Shown: positions 1 through 11,403 of the stretch, one piece after another
How the letters are laid out: the number at the start of each line of letters is the position of its first letter
Position numbering within the stretch: position 1 is the stretch's first letter
Assembly (NCBI RefSeq): GCF_000524195.1
Contig: NW_020170568.1
Location: 92,296 to 116,872 of the forward strand
Direction: 5' to 3'
From: Echinococcus granulosus
Taxonomy: Eukaryota > Platyhelminthes > Cestoda > Cyclophyllidea > Taeniidae
DNA: 24,577 nucleotides
Translations under genes and position numbers: made by a program
Notes under the pieces: model-generated
Seen by the model: only the letters and a program-made list of their open reading frames with translations
Databases searched by the model: none
Told to the model about the DNA's origin: nothing

Positions 1-476
1 GGGACTCACCTTACATTTGAATATCTTTTAGCAACATTTCAAGGACACCTCTTGCTAAATGGTATTCGCAAAACCTATCTCAATAATTACCACTTACAAC
101 ATTTCAGTAGAAAAAAATGTACTCAGACTAGCTGATCGATTGTAATTTTTTCGCCTACATTTAACATGCATCTTCACAAACACTTATTCTAAAGCCAATT
201 TTCTGCCTTTTTTAATTATCTTACACTGTCTGCTTTACAATATCTCACGTGCATACATAGGCACAATCCTTGAACGTGGAGGCGGTAGCCAGAGTTCACT
301 TTATCAATAGCTCTATACAGGTGGGGTAGGGAAACACCGTAGCAAAAATTTTACAGGCACCTCACGTTTAATGCCACTTCAATTGTTAAAAGCCTTTCTG
401 CAAACATGCGAATGGAGTAGTTACCGAAAACAGACGTCAATTTCAGCCCTACCTTTTGGGATCATCACCTATTCTC
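1..476 (+). repeat. Interspersed repeat family 1, forward copy
   Basis: This segment is homologous to two inverted pieces near the other end of the left contig. Bases 252-476 align without gaps to the reverse complement of 8938-9162, with 28 mismatches in 225 columns by hand count (about 88% identity). Bases 1-251 align with small indels to the reverse complement of 11056-11303; a 67-base sub-stretch near its inner end shows 12 mismatches. Similarity stops just after base 476 in both copies, which suggests a true element end there. The left end is not seen because the window starts inside or at the edge of the copy. I see no open frame or recognisable domain. Which transposon class it belongs to cannot be told; a non-autonomous element or a non-coding part of a larger one is possible. 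Confidence 0.85.
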
Positions 477-3400
477 CAGATAGGAAGTAAAACCGTATAG
501 ACTGAGGGTTTTTTATTGTTAATCGAGCACCACATTGTCAAAAAAATTCCTTATTGATTCTTATGTATCTACTTGAAATCCCAAAAGTCATGCCCAGTTC
601 AGGAAGGAGTAGGCCGTTACGGGATTTATTCAAATACATCTCAGGTTTCACAATAATCAAATTACTTGTATTTGTTAAAATAAACTTAAAACTATGAGAT
701 CTGTTGCGTTATCTGTCAATCGGTCATTGAATTAGCCTGTCGATGTGGTGCATACAGGGACATCCGAATTCGAAATCTGCCATATGTCCTGTAATAGCCG
801 CGTTGGAGATGAGACTTTTAACTTTATAATGTTAGGTGTGTGCTGTATGCTAATGAAATAGAGTAATAATGCTTTTAAAGCAGGCTGTTAAGACATTTTT
901 GCATATGCATTTGCAAAGTTAAATTTCCTTGCCATATTTTAGCAACATGACTGTAAATGCCACGAAGTGCATTATATTAAATGGACTTGAACTTGACGAT
1001 GGTACTTCAAGTGTCTGAAGCAGACTGGACAAAAAAATGACATGATGCCTTACGCAGAAGCAGAGACTAAAAGTAGTGAACTGCTTTCTTGAAGTTGGCT
1101 TTCCCTTCGCGAAGAGGTGTTTGATCTCTGACTGGCAATCATGCCGTTGGTGAGGCGCACTCAAGCGGCCAGATTCGGCTGCAATATCATCTTGAGAAAA
1201 GATGCAATTACATCTGCCTCTTAAGCGTTTACTTTGCTACAGTACTTATAATGTTCGAGAAACTCTTGCATAAGGCTAAAATACTTGACTTTCTTGTACT
1301 AGATATCAATGTATCAGCTTCCTCAGTGAAGAATTGTTTTAATGGAAGTGACGAAACAGTTTGTATTTGCATCAAATGAGTAGGAAGAAAATGTCCATTT
1401 AGACCTTAGGCAAACGTCGCCTCATGCAGATGTTGCCATTTCGTTTTGCTGCCGCGTCTTCTCCGAACGTATTGCAACGAATCTTAAAAATATTAAGAGT
1501 GGGTTTCAATGGGTAAGAAAGTTAGGTAAAGTAGGACAAATAGACTTTACACGTTCTTAAGAGTAGTAGCAAGTCACTTCAATGTGTTATGCAAGCTACG
1601 TGAAGGAAACTAAAGCACTTTATCCCTTCTTAACCTTTCATGCTCAGTTTATTTGATAACAAAATCATTTGTTTTTTTTTGTTTCAAAGGCTTTTAAGAA
1701 GGTTTTGCATCAAATAATGCTTCCAATCATAAATCAGGCATTATTTTATCACAACCAATAAAATACAGCTCCCTCGGCCTCTCACTCATGATATTCGATA
1801 AAATGGTTTTTATGGAAAATACAGTAATGACAACGCTCATATGCCCTTTATCACAATAGCAAACGCTTTTGGACCTAAATGTATACATTAGTTGTGAGCA
1901 GTTTGTGAATTTATTTTACAATACAGGGAATAAAATGCTGATTTGGTACAGTTTGTCTTTAAGCTCCTTTGATTCGACATCTTCTACCTCCATGTCTTAA
2001 CAGTATAGATTGGTAAGCAAAGATATAGGCCTCCTAAGCACTATAAGTAAAATTTCGGCAACGAGAATCGCTGTTGTCCCATCACCAAGGCCTGACATCG
2101 GACCACTTTTCTCAAAATTTCGGAAAATAGTTGTACAGATAATAACTATTTGTTTAGCACTTGTCAAAGGACCTGCAGATTTTGCTAAAAGCCAGTGTCC
2201 TTTAAAAGTAACTGCAATACAGTGCGTTCCATCGCATGAATCAAAAGGAGCCTTAGACTCAACATGTGTACAGCCATTTCTGCCACAGTATACGCACCAC
2301 TGCTATGTTTCAAAGGATTCTAAATGTCGCCTATCTCACTATGTTTCCACTTTATGTAGGAAGTGTTCACAAATGAATGTAGACTAAATACCTCAAAGTT
2401 GTCCCTCTTAGAATTTAGTGACTGAAATGGCCATTCAAATGCATCGATTTGTCTGCGCAGCTACTCAGAAATTAGTGGGTATCACTTTGACTTGTTAGAT
2501 CGAAATTGTAGATCACAGTCCATTTACATCATTCTGTGTTTTCCCTATAGATCCTACGAATTACCTCTTTCGGTAACAGTATTGCAGTAGGCGCGGAGGC
2601 GATTTTAAAAGAGACTAAAGCAGCCATCACGAAAAAATTTCCTGCACACTGCAGAACAGACACACGCATATCTTCCCCGGGGCTGTAGCAAGTGTCCGAT
2701 TGCTAAAGTAGGGGACCTATTTGCTCTGATCTATTTTAAGCAAGCATAATCCACAAGGTCGTGAAAAGAAAAAGAGGGCTTTTATTTCACTTCTCAAAGG
2801 AGATGATAACAGGCAAGTAATGGTATTTGCGCCTATGCACTGAGAAGGAGGTCAAAATTTGTGGAAGATTAATGAGCTGAAGAATGAGAAGCTTTGACTT
2901 GCAGAAAGTCAAACGTAGAAGAAACAGTAAGAAATATGGTAGTGAGGTCGGTGTATGTCCCGGTGGTAGAGAGCATGAGAGGTGATGTGTAGATGGTGAG
3001 TGGCGCGGACCATGGCATATTCGAGTGCCCAGCAGTCATTATGGCATGGATACTTTTGGTAAGGCAAGTGAATTTTCAAAATGAAAGAAATGTGGCCTTG
3101 CTGAGTGATTCATTGCTTTGTTTACCAGAGCTCACTGTTGACTACCCGAACATTTATACTGACTTCTATCTGGTGTTGGTGATTCTCTGAATAGGAGATT
3201 AGGGTTAGACATTGCCTCACGCCTCAAAATCTACTTCAGTGTTCATCGACTAGCACACGCCATCACGACTCCTCATACTGATGACGATGCTGGGCTTTTA
3301 TTTAAATATATAGGAATTTGGAATAAGTTTGCGGGAAGGAATGCTCATATCAGCAGAATGTTGGTAGAAAAAATCCGTTGTGACTGTAGCGCACGTCATG

Positions 3401-3540
3401 CATGATTGTCGTCTACTATATCGCTTATTTATACGCAAGGATAGGCAAACGCTTCAGACCCAGCAAGTTGTACCTTCTGTCAAGGGAATAGACAGAGAAT
3501 CATGCGCACACTTTCTCATCCCATCTACACTTCTACAAAT
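477..3540. other. Intergenic sequence, no recognisable gene
   Basis: About 3 kb in which I recognise no gene, RNA or mobile element. The largest open frame (2010-2387, plus strand, 125 codons) opens on TTG, matches no family I know and shows no domain motif. A T9 run lies at 1672-1680. The part from about 2820 to 2990 is purine-rich on the plus strand with GATG/GAGG-like words and may be a decayed simple repeat. Nothing suggests an exon with flanking splice sites and a coding frame, though short exons cannot be excluded by eye. Confidence 0.6.
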
Positions 3541-3935
3541 TCATCTTTAATTCTAGTATTGCTACTTTAAGAAAGTCCTGGAGAGATTGGCGATGGATGG
3601 AGCTATATTTTGTTTTGCAAGCGAGCCTGATCCAAAAACACCTGTACTAATTTGTTCGGTTCATAATAGTGCTCATGTAGCATCAAAGATTGTATCTCCT
3701 ATGGCAAGATAATTGTGCGGAGAAAGCGGATGGGCTAGGCGAATACCTAGCATTATGCAGGAGAGCGATTGTCAGATCCAGTGAGAATAGGATTGAACGA
3801 TTAGAGAGAAACCTATAAGAAAATGCTGGCACAAAAATAACCGATGATTTATACATGAATTTTTAGTGCTGACTTTTGCTTCTTTGTATATGCCTTTGCG
3901 AACAGCCGTTTGTTCAAAGTGGATGCTATGAACAA
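3541..3935 (+). repeat. Interspersed repeat family 2, copy a
   Basis: This stretch is homologous in direct orientation to 6245-6650. Shared landmarks in the same order are a GATGGATGG / GGTGGATGATGG word, TTGCAAG with AGCCTGA, GTGCTCATGT, TGCGGAGAAA, GGAG(A/G)GCGAT, and a terminal block around CTTTTGCGAA(C/T)AGCC ending near 3910-3935. Identity by eye is roughly 70% with several indels, so both copies are old. It contains a small hairpin (GCTAGG, six-base loop, CCTAGC). No coding potential is visible. The outer limits are approximate, and the element class is unknown. Confidence 0.7.
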
Positions 3936-4584
3936 ACCCATGACTTTCTCTATGGAGGTCAAGACCCCTACGTAGGAAAGACTACAATGTCTTACTTGTT
4001 CCAATACACTTGGCACTCTAGACATAGAGTAACATTGGTTCTTGCCAAAAGTGTCAAATTTTTAGGCTCCAGCTGGATTGACTTTACACATGGGATGCAT
4101 TAGACGCCAAATTTTCTTGACAGAGCATCAAAGTCTTAGTTGTACTGTCAGTAGATTTGGATTTTGTCGCAAGAGCATCAATCTACACTCCTCAGGGAAT
4201 TCGTCAAAGTTGTGCATATATCCGAGTTACAGCTATAATTAGTACGCAGACCGTACGAGGCGTTTGCATGAATCACTTGTCTGCTGCTAGGGACTATTTA
4301 CTTGGTCATTACGTGGTGGCCTACCAAAAGGCGCCCTTTATGTTTGATCCAACAGCACTGCGTTCGGTTTTGGCATTAAAAGCTGCGCATGGAGTAATCT
4401 GCGTCCCACAATTCATTTGCGAAAATCTATCAGTCTTTATGCGATATTCGCCCATGACAGATATATGGTGCCCCCAATGCCTCCAAAAAGGGACAGTATT
4501 CTAACATTTTCTGCAGTAGAGTAAGAGTGCGGAAGAAGGAAAGACGCCGTTTTCGGTGCTAGTTTTTGCATTTCTTTATACATT

Positions 4585-4665
4585 TATTTGTTTGTTCATA
4601 CACTCATCGATGCATTGTTTCCATCTATCCATCCACCCTACTCTGCGTTTATTCCATCACATCAA
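4585..4665 (+). repeat. Degenerate CATC/CATT simple repeat
   Basis: The plus strand has a dense succession of CATT, CATC and CATCCA words with no fixed phase, including CATCTATCCATCCACC. This fits a tetranucleotide microsatellite broken up by substitutions. The limits are approximate. Confidence 0.5.
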
Positions 4666-6106
4666 ATTGCGTGTCCAAATAGTCACAGTTCTTCCTCTAT
4701 TCTTCAGTCTCTCTTCACATGGAGGCGTTATGCTGCCGCAGTCATTCTTCTGCTCCCAAATGTGTCCTTTTCCTTGAATTATAACGAAAAACATAGAAGT
4801 TGAGCACATAGAAAAGCCTAATTAAGTGGATCGAGAAGCTGGCGGAGATAGATGACAATGCGGCAGTATCTCAATTTTATTTTAAATGACAAATCCTGCA
4901 ATAAGTCATTTTGAAGCTCAAAAAATATGAAGCGAATATTAAATGGTCCCTAATAGTACTGTCACACAGTCTAGTCTAAAGCTACTTAACCGGCCATTTC
5001 GCAATTGCGGATAGATAGTTGGTTAACTTCACCACGTTATCCGATTCTTAGCACCTTACAAGGTGAGTCTACCCTTGGTCTTGGCTTGTCACTTCCTATT
5101 CGAGACGTATTAAAATGGTGAAGGTTAAATGAGCTTGTGGTTCGAGGCTCTGCAGCACAGAAGTCACAGCGTGTGATCCGGCCTTGCATCGTCCAACGTC
5201 TCCAATTTCTTTTGCACTGATCGAATCTTTGTGCGAATCGCTGCACCAGCAGCAAGAAAAAGGCTATTTGCTACTGACTCCACCTCATAGTAGCATAGAA
5301 GGATAGTAAAAAAGCTGCCCCTTCTGTTATCCGTTTTATGTTAATAGCTACTTTATGTTTCGTAGTCGTGACCCACTTGTCTATCTTTGGGAACATTTCC
5401 GTCCATTTCAATTGATGCAGACGTAAATCAACTATTTTGTCACTTACATCAAAAGCATTTGTCAAATAATTCTTGACACGTCAATCTCGATTCATTTTAA
5501 TTAATATTGACACACCACTCTGTAAGCAGTAAATAGTGGAACGATAAATGTGCGTTATGTACGTCTGCCTTATAACGGATAGGCCTAAGTAATTTGACCA
5601 CCCCAGCAATATCAGTGCTTAAGGTACAGAGATCATTCGTCTTCTCTCAAAATGGTAATTTTATAGCGAATTCTGTCCGTTGGGCCTCAACAACAGTACA
5701 AATGTCAGTCAGAGAACACGTTTTCTACGTCAGCGGAAGGCCTAATCAATGCGAGCAACTTTGCATATCCAGTCCTTGCAGCCATTAACATGTACGTAGA
5801 AGAGAATGTGTAATGGAAAAAGACTGTAGAGATGATGTAATGAAGGAATGTAAGTAACATTGACTGGATTGAAGATGTAAGGCTAAGCTAAAGAGTAACA
5901 AAGGCGGAGAGAAGTAACGCAATGCATTGCTGGTTGGACAGAGTAAGAGTAGGAATAGGAAAGTAAAGTGTGAAATAACGCCATCGAATACACCAAGTCG
6001 ACACCTTTGATTTCAGTCACACCACTGCGTCTGCCACGTCGGTCAAGGTTGGTACATGCATGGGTGACGGTTGTGGAGTGCCCGGGACTGATGGTCCACT
6101 TTCACG

Positions 6107-6240
6107 CATCCTACTCTTCTTCACTTCACCTTTTTCAACCTCCTTTACCCTCTTTCTTTCCTTTTTTCTCACATTCTCTATCGTCATGTCGCCATCTCTC
6201 CTGTCCCTTGCTCGTGACATTTTATCCCCTCTAAACTCTC
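6107..6240 (+). repeat. Pyrimidine-rich tract
   Basis: This is a strongly strand-asymmetric CT-rich stretch: 52 of the 60 bases at 6121-6180 are pyrimidines by hand count. It directly precedes family 2 copy b and follows a purine-rich stretch at 5821-5990. A long open frame on the opposite strand here, rich in Lys, Arg and Glu, is a by-product of this composition and not evidence of a protein. Confidence 0.7.
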
Positions 6241-6244
6241 AAAA

Positions 6245-6650
6245 AATATCATTTTCATTACTAGTAATTTTTTAATAAGGAATGCCCTTCGGAAGGTTGG
6301 TGGTGGATGATGGTTTAATAAACCTTGCAAGGTAGCCTGACTCAAATGCAGCTGTATAATTAATTAAGCCTATCATCGTGCTCATGTGGCAGTGAAGATG
6401 GTATCTGCTGTGGCCGGATAAATATGCGGAGAAAATTGATGAGCTGAAGGGATGTCTAGCTTAGCGTTCTGTAGGAGGGCGATGATAAAATCCGGTCACA
6501 CTTGAACTGAGTGTTTGGGGAGCATAGTATGAGAGCACACTGTCGGAGGAAAAGCCAATGGTCTAGTCATGAGTATTACAAGCCGACATGCCTCTATGTA
6601 AACGCTTTTGCGAATAGCCACTCGTTAGAAGGCAACTACAAAAAATAAGG
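6245..6650 (+). repeat. Interspersed repeat family 2, copy b
   Basis: This is the second direct-orientation copy of the repeat at 3541-3935, about 2.7 kb downstream. The same ordered landmarks are present, ending with the block CTTTTGCGAATAGCC near 6605-6620. Similarity fades within about 30 bases after that block. Several indels separate the two copies, for example an insertion before the GTCATGAG stretch, so they do not stem from a recent local duplication. I found no open frame conserved between them. Confidence 0.7.
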
Positions 6651-8937
6651 CTAAGGAAAAGCAAATGCTTTCCACTAATTAAATGCAGTGCCCTAACTCA
6701 TGAGCATCTTTGGAGAAAACGATACATGTACAGAGGAAAGGTTGGAATATCTTCGCTTGTTTTCATGCATTTGGGCGATTATCTTAAGCCTTAATATTTG
6801 AAATCCTTTAAATGGTAGCAAACCTTAGCAAATAACGGATTTATGCATGGCGCAAAGTGTCGTGCACAGTTTGTCCAACATGGCTCTGCAATTGCTTTAG
6901 TGTATTCTTAAAATCAATCCAAAATGACGAAAGAATTACCCACTTTCATAGCGCTGCCTATACACATATTTAGCGCCTAATAGGAATTCAACTTTTGCTA
7001 CTCAAACAACAGGCAGATCTTCATCATGTCCATGTACATTCTGACCTTATCATGCTAGTGTGCCTCGTCCTCTCCATCATGTTCCTCGTATGGGTATGAT
7101 TAAAATCAGCCGTTCTACCAAAGTAAGTTGCGGTTTTTAAACCATATTAATATGTCAGAATTAAGGGAACATAACTCTATTGCTTAATTGAAGAAAAATT
7201 ATTTCAGGTATTGCTGAATTCTAAGTGAACGCCGCACATGCTGCAACATTAGGCGATACTTCGTGATCCGGCTAACCATTTCCGTTGGTAAATGGATATG
7301 GCTTACAATGAAAGTATTTACATATACAAATCAATCGCGATCTGACATACATCAGCGCAGCAGAGTGAGGTCACCTTCAAAATACTGTAAAACAACCCCT
7401 CCTCAACAAGCCATTGCAAACAATAAACACTCACTTGAAAGAAAATGATGAGAAGTGGCATACCGATGTTCTTAATTGTCGTCGTAGTGCTTTCCGATTA
7501 ATATATACTCCTACCAGGTGCGAAGTCACCAGAAAGCGTCAAGGGGAGAACAGCTTAGAATTACTGACCACACTGCGTCTACCTTCGCACTGTTCCAAGC
7601 ATTTAAACAAAGCATTGCCCAAATTCATCCAAGCAGCCACAAAGTGGTTTGATGAAAACCGGTGTCGATGACGGGAAATGCTGAAGTCAGGCAACGAAAT
7701 GCATCGCAAAACTCGGCAGAGTTTCATTTTTACTCAGTCTCTTGTCAAAAGCACCTTTTCTCTCTCACCTTATCAAGAAAGTGGCTTATCTGATGTTGGT
7801 AGATGCTGGGGTGTTGATACTAATGTCACCCACATCGTCAGTCGTTTCAATTTGATGGCATGCTGCATGTTTCCCGCCATCATTTGGCCACTGAGGCACT
7901 ACAATGCGCAACTGGGTAGCTGCATTTAAATGTGTAGTTAAAAGATGTAGTACCTGTACTGCTGCTAGTAAGTTTGCCCACGCAGTGGTTTTGCTCAGTC
8001 CTCATCTATTTATCCAACACTTTTTCCCGTGATTCATGCGCCTATCTCTGTATTCATTCAGCCATCAATCTCCTGGAATCCATTTCATATGCATGTATTT
8101 TGCATGCCTTATCTCCATCTAATTCATTCCATTTCTTTTCGTGATTCACCTTTCGGCTATCCCATCCATTTTATGGATCATCCAGTCAATCCCTGCATAT
8201 TCCATTCATCAATTTGCCTGTCCTGAATTGTGGCAACTATCAAGTTATTCTGGACAACAGTAACAATATCATAAATTAATGAAATCTGCTTTATAGTCAA
8301 ATAAATCTAAGAGGCACAGCTAATTTTGCAGCTGATACGTGCTAGTATTGCCGCTTTGATTTATTGAGACTGCAACGATGACTCGGGAAACCACGGTTTT
8401 CCCAACTTCATGGTTGTTTGCCAAATGCGAACTGCACCTGCTACTTGCACAACTTTGTTAAAGTGGCCCAAATGTATTTTAGCAAAGGATGCTTAAGAAA
8501 CTAGGTAAAATATGACGAGTACATTTTGCTTGGTTGTATGAAATTGAAGGCTATGTTTAGGTTCAGACACCTCAAACAAGTGTTGCAGGTTGATTCTTCT
8601 GGAGCTGGTCGACGTTTGCATCGTTAAATGGCGTAAAGCGAACACAGCAGGATAAATTGAATATTTGTTAACTGGCCGTAAATTGCTTTAAATTTGCCTA
8701 ATTTCACTTAAGCAGAATTTTGGGTTGGCTACGCATAATCTACTTGCCCTAATGCATTCTACATGTGAAAGATGTTTTTGTTGTAGTATTATGTCTTCTT
8801 TTGTCTTTAGGGAAGTCGCTGGGTGCTACATTGGTGGCAGTGGAAAGCAAGCTGTAGTGCAGAGGACGTTTATGCTGATTTCTACTGCCAAAAGGCAAAG
8901 CTTAACGGGGTGGAGGAAGTACCTGTGCTTCAGATAA
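6651..8937. other. Intergenic sequence, no recognisable gene
   Basis: About 2.3 kb without a supported gene. Small open frames between 7263 and 7929 overlap on both strands, are at most 85 codons and show no known domain. The stretch at 8004-8225 is a simple-sequence relic listed separately. Similarity to family 1 begins abruptly at 8938. Confidence 0.55.
8004..8225 (+). repeat. Degenerate ATTC/CATC simple repeat
   Basis: The plus strand is filled with ATTC, CATC, CCAT and TCAT words (for instance ATTCATTCAGCCATC and CCCATCCATTTTATGG) without an intact array. It fits an old tetranucleotide microsatellite eroded by mutation. The apparent open frame across it (8029-8226) reflects only the lack of stop trinucleotides in this composition. 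Confidence 0.55.
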
Positions 8938-9162
8938 GAGAATAGGTGATGATCTTAAACAGAAGGGCTGAAATTGACATCTACTTTCGGTAACTACTCC
9001 ATTCGCATGTTTGCAGGAAGGCTTTTAACAATTGAAGCGCCACTAAGCATCAGCTACCTGTAAAAGTTTTGTTACAGAGTTTCTCTACTCCACCTGTATA
9101 GAGCTATTGATAAAGTGAACTCTGGCTACCTCCTCCACGTTCGGGAATTGTGCCTATGCATG
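8938..9162 (-). repeat. Interspersed repeat family 1, inverted copy, distal piece
   Basis: The reverse complement matches 252-476 without gaps, 197 of 225 positions identical by hand count. Similarity ends sharply at 8938, the same element position where the forward copy ends. At 9162 the match breaks off and resumes at 11056, so this piece and 11056-11303 together form one inverted copy interrupted by about 1.9 kb. Confidence 0.85.
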
Positions 9163-11055
9163 TAAACGTGTCGGATGGCAGATCGACCAGTCTACGGGGG
9201 AGGGGGCTAAAATGTTCCCACTGCAGTCTAGCCAACTTCAATTAGTAGACTTTTGTAGGTGGCTTTACAGGAAAACTTATGCTTGCATTAGTCTCAACAA
9301 TACCATGGCGTGTGATTCTATGACACCATCACGTCCTACCTAGAGTAGGTGCGTGTGGGTGTGAATAGATTGACATTGAGTTACCGAGGAAAGCAGAAGT
9401 AGAGTTAGAATTAGAAGTGTGCCCAGAGAACCGCATGCACTAGTCGGCTCCACGGTTGGGCTGCACGAAGCCAGCGCTCCAGAAGTGCGATCGGCTGTGT
9501 GATCGGACGGGGGAATAGAGTCATATGTCTGTCGACCACCAAGAACTCAATGATATGTGCCTTATTAACTGTCGCCTAGCAACATAATCTTCGTATTTGC
9601 ATCTCCTGCGCAGCAAGTGCGATCAAAATGTGTCGAGTGGCAAAACCCGTACCCCATTTCCTAATCTCCTCCTTCTCCTACAAGCAAATCGCCTTATTCT
9701 ACTTTTCGAGGCAGCGACCAACTTGAAAACAGTGATTAAACTCATAATTTGATCATAACCCTCTAATTTGAAATTCTTCAGCCAAAGTACTGTTTACTAC
9801 TCACCGATTGTCCCAAATAAGAAGAAAGCATTCTTAACATAGAGAAAATAACGATGTGGTATAAGAAATTCTGTTGACACATGTAATACTCGCTATGCAT
9901 TCCTTTTACTCTCATTCGGTGCTTACGGTGACCATTAAAATTAAGTAGGTATCCTGAGGTTTATACAGGAAATGTAGGCTATACGAAGTGGACATCTAAC
10001 TTGCTACTTAACAGAGTACTGTGCTGCATATATACACTTACTCCTAAGTTCTAAACGAAGATATGGTATATGCAGCAAATAAGCAGTAGCCTACACTCCT
10101 CGGGCATATAATTCCGAAAATAATACTCCAGCAGCACAGACGTCAACGCCGAAAAACGGCCTCTTCTCTCGACCCTCTATATTTGACTCACTGGAAGGCT
10201 CTTAGTATAGATTTAACTACATGTACCTCTGCTGGCCTCATTCATAATCTTGGTGATGTATGATTAATGCTGAAATACGTTATGCCGTCATCGACTTATA
10301 GTTTGTTAAAAGGCAGCTCAAAACACTACACACATCCACGCAGTAGACAATGAAGCAGTCTACCACCTGTGATCACCATGAGTTGGTCGTGAATTTGGTC
10401 TTAGAAGCACTTTCCTGTGATATGTGATGAGATTCCATATTAAATCATTAGGTAGGACGGCATCCTAGTGTATCATTACATCACTCCTGATTCAGGGGGG
10501 AAGAAAACCTAGGAGGTCGTTGACAATGGAATGACTAAACCCGACAGACCATGCCTTCTATTTCTGCACAGTTCCATAAGTCGATGGCATTATTCAGCGA
10601 CTTTATCAAATAGGAAATGAAAATTAAGTGAGGCGAACTAATTCCCTCTTAAGCTATGAAAGGATTGGTTCTGAAGATTAATTTATAAATAGTTACATGA
10701 AATAACTCGTCTTGAGTTGTAGACGGTGAAAGAACATGACAAAAAAAATTAGTCTTGCCAGCTCTAGAAGTTACTGCTGAAAGATGAACTTCGAAGTACC
10801 TGAGCACTGTCTTGATAGGTTAACCATGTAGAGAACTAGTATGAAGAAACAGGTAGAGCAGTATGCAAGACTTTTGACTGGTTGATATTCATATCCCGAA
10901 GCAATCCATTTCAGGGGAGCAATCAGTGCTATAGGGATCAGGTGCTGCCTCATAGAAATTAAATTTGGAGTTTGTGGTACGTTCACTTGGGAACACAGAG
11001 TGAGGCTCAAGCTTTGATCTGGGAGAAATGAATGACTGAGGTGTTAATTCAGAAG
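9163..11055. mobile_element. Extra 1.9 kb interrupting family 1 (putative insertion)
   Basis: The forward copy at 1-476 is continuous across this point, whereas the inverted copy carries about 1.9 kb of unrelated sequence. A pentamer ACGTG occurs at both edges (9166-9170 and 11057-11061) and once at the corresponding empty site in the forward copy, as a target-site duplication would. I find no terminal inverted repeats, no terminal direct repeats and no transposase or reverse-transcriptase motif. The alternative is that the longer form is ancestral and the forward copy lost this part by deletion between the two pentamers. It contains a GC-rich island (9421-9510) and otherwise AT-rich sequence with no supported gene. 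Confidence 0.4.
9421..9510. other. GC- and CpG-rich island
   Basis: By hand count 58 of 90 bases are G or C, with about nine CpG dinucleotides, in surroundings that are clearly AT-rich. It carries no convincing open frame, and no RNA polymerase III A/B box pair is clear. It could be the conserved head of a short element or a fragment of a foreign repeat. Its function is unknown. Confidence 0.6.
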
Positions 11056-11303
11056 CACGTGAGATATTGAGAGGTAGGCAATGTGAGATAATTAGAAAAT
11101 GAAGGAATTTGGCTTTAGAATATGTGTCCGTGAAGTCGCATGTAAAACGTACGCGAAAAATTACCATCGGTCAGTAGTCTGAATGTATTTACCCTACTGA
11201 AACGTAGTAAGTAGCAAGTAATAAAATATGCTTCGTAGAGAGCGTTTAGCACGAAGTCCTTGAAATAGTGCTTAAAGGCATTCAAATTTAAAGTAAAAAC
11301 CCT
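11056..11303 (-). repeat. Interspersed repeat family 1, inverted copy, proximal piece
   Basis: The reverse complement aligns with bases 1-251, with small indels and roughly 75-80% identity by eye. Strong blocks include ATTCTAAAGCCAA, TTTCAGTAG, TTTCAAGGAC and CAATATCTCACGTGC. It runs directly into the assembly gap, so the contig probably broke inside this repeat. An open frame of 92 codons on the minus strand (10889-11167) overlaps it but has no counterpart in the forward copy. Confidence 0.75.
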
Positions 11304-11403
11304 NNNNNNNNNNNNNNNNNNNNNNNNNNNNNNNNNNNNNNNNNNNNNNNNNNNNNNNNNNNNNNNNNNNNNNNNNNNNNNNNNNNNNNNNNNNNNNNNN
11401 NNN
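11304..11403. other. Assembly gap of 100 N
   Basis: Exactly 100 consecutive N. This is the conventional placeholder for a gap of unknown length, so the true distance, order and even orientation of the two flanking contigs are not established by this sequence. Confidence 0.99.

Larger units (their letters stand above)
3936..6244. other. Intergenic sequence with simple-repeat relics
   Basis: No recognisable gene lies here. An open frame of 115 codons (4157-4504, plus strand, TTG start) resembles no family I know. Around 4585-4665 there are many CATC, CATT and CATCCA words, consistent with a decayed tetranucleotide microsatellite. Bases 5821-5940 are purine-rich on the plus strand (about 68% by hand count) and 6121-6180 are 52/60 pyrimidine. 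A tRNA B-box-like GGTTCGAGGCT at 5139-5149 has no matching A box or cloverleaf. Confidence 0.55.

Noticed and set aside
5139..5149. tRNA B-box-like GGTTCGAGGCT
   Set aside because: No A box at the proper distance and no acceptor or anticodon stem could be drawn. A single box match is expected by chance.
6017..6220. Minus-strand frame rich in Lys, Arg and Glu, resembling a charged coiled-coil segment
   Set aside because: The composition follows directly from the pyrimidine-rich tract on the other strand, and plus-strand frames overlap it.
9163..11055. LTR retrotransposon or TIR DNA transposon as identity of the 1.9-kb insertion
   Set aside because: The two ends share neither direct nor inverted terminal sequence, do not have TG/CA termini, and no transposase or polymerase motif was seen.
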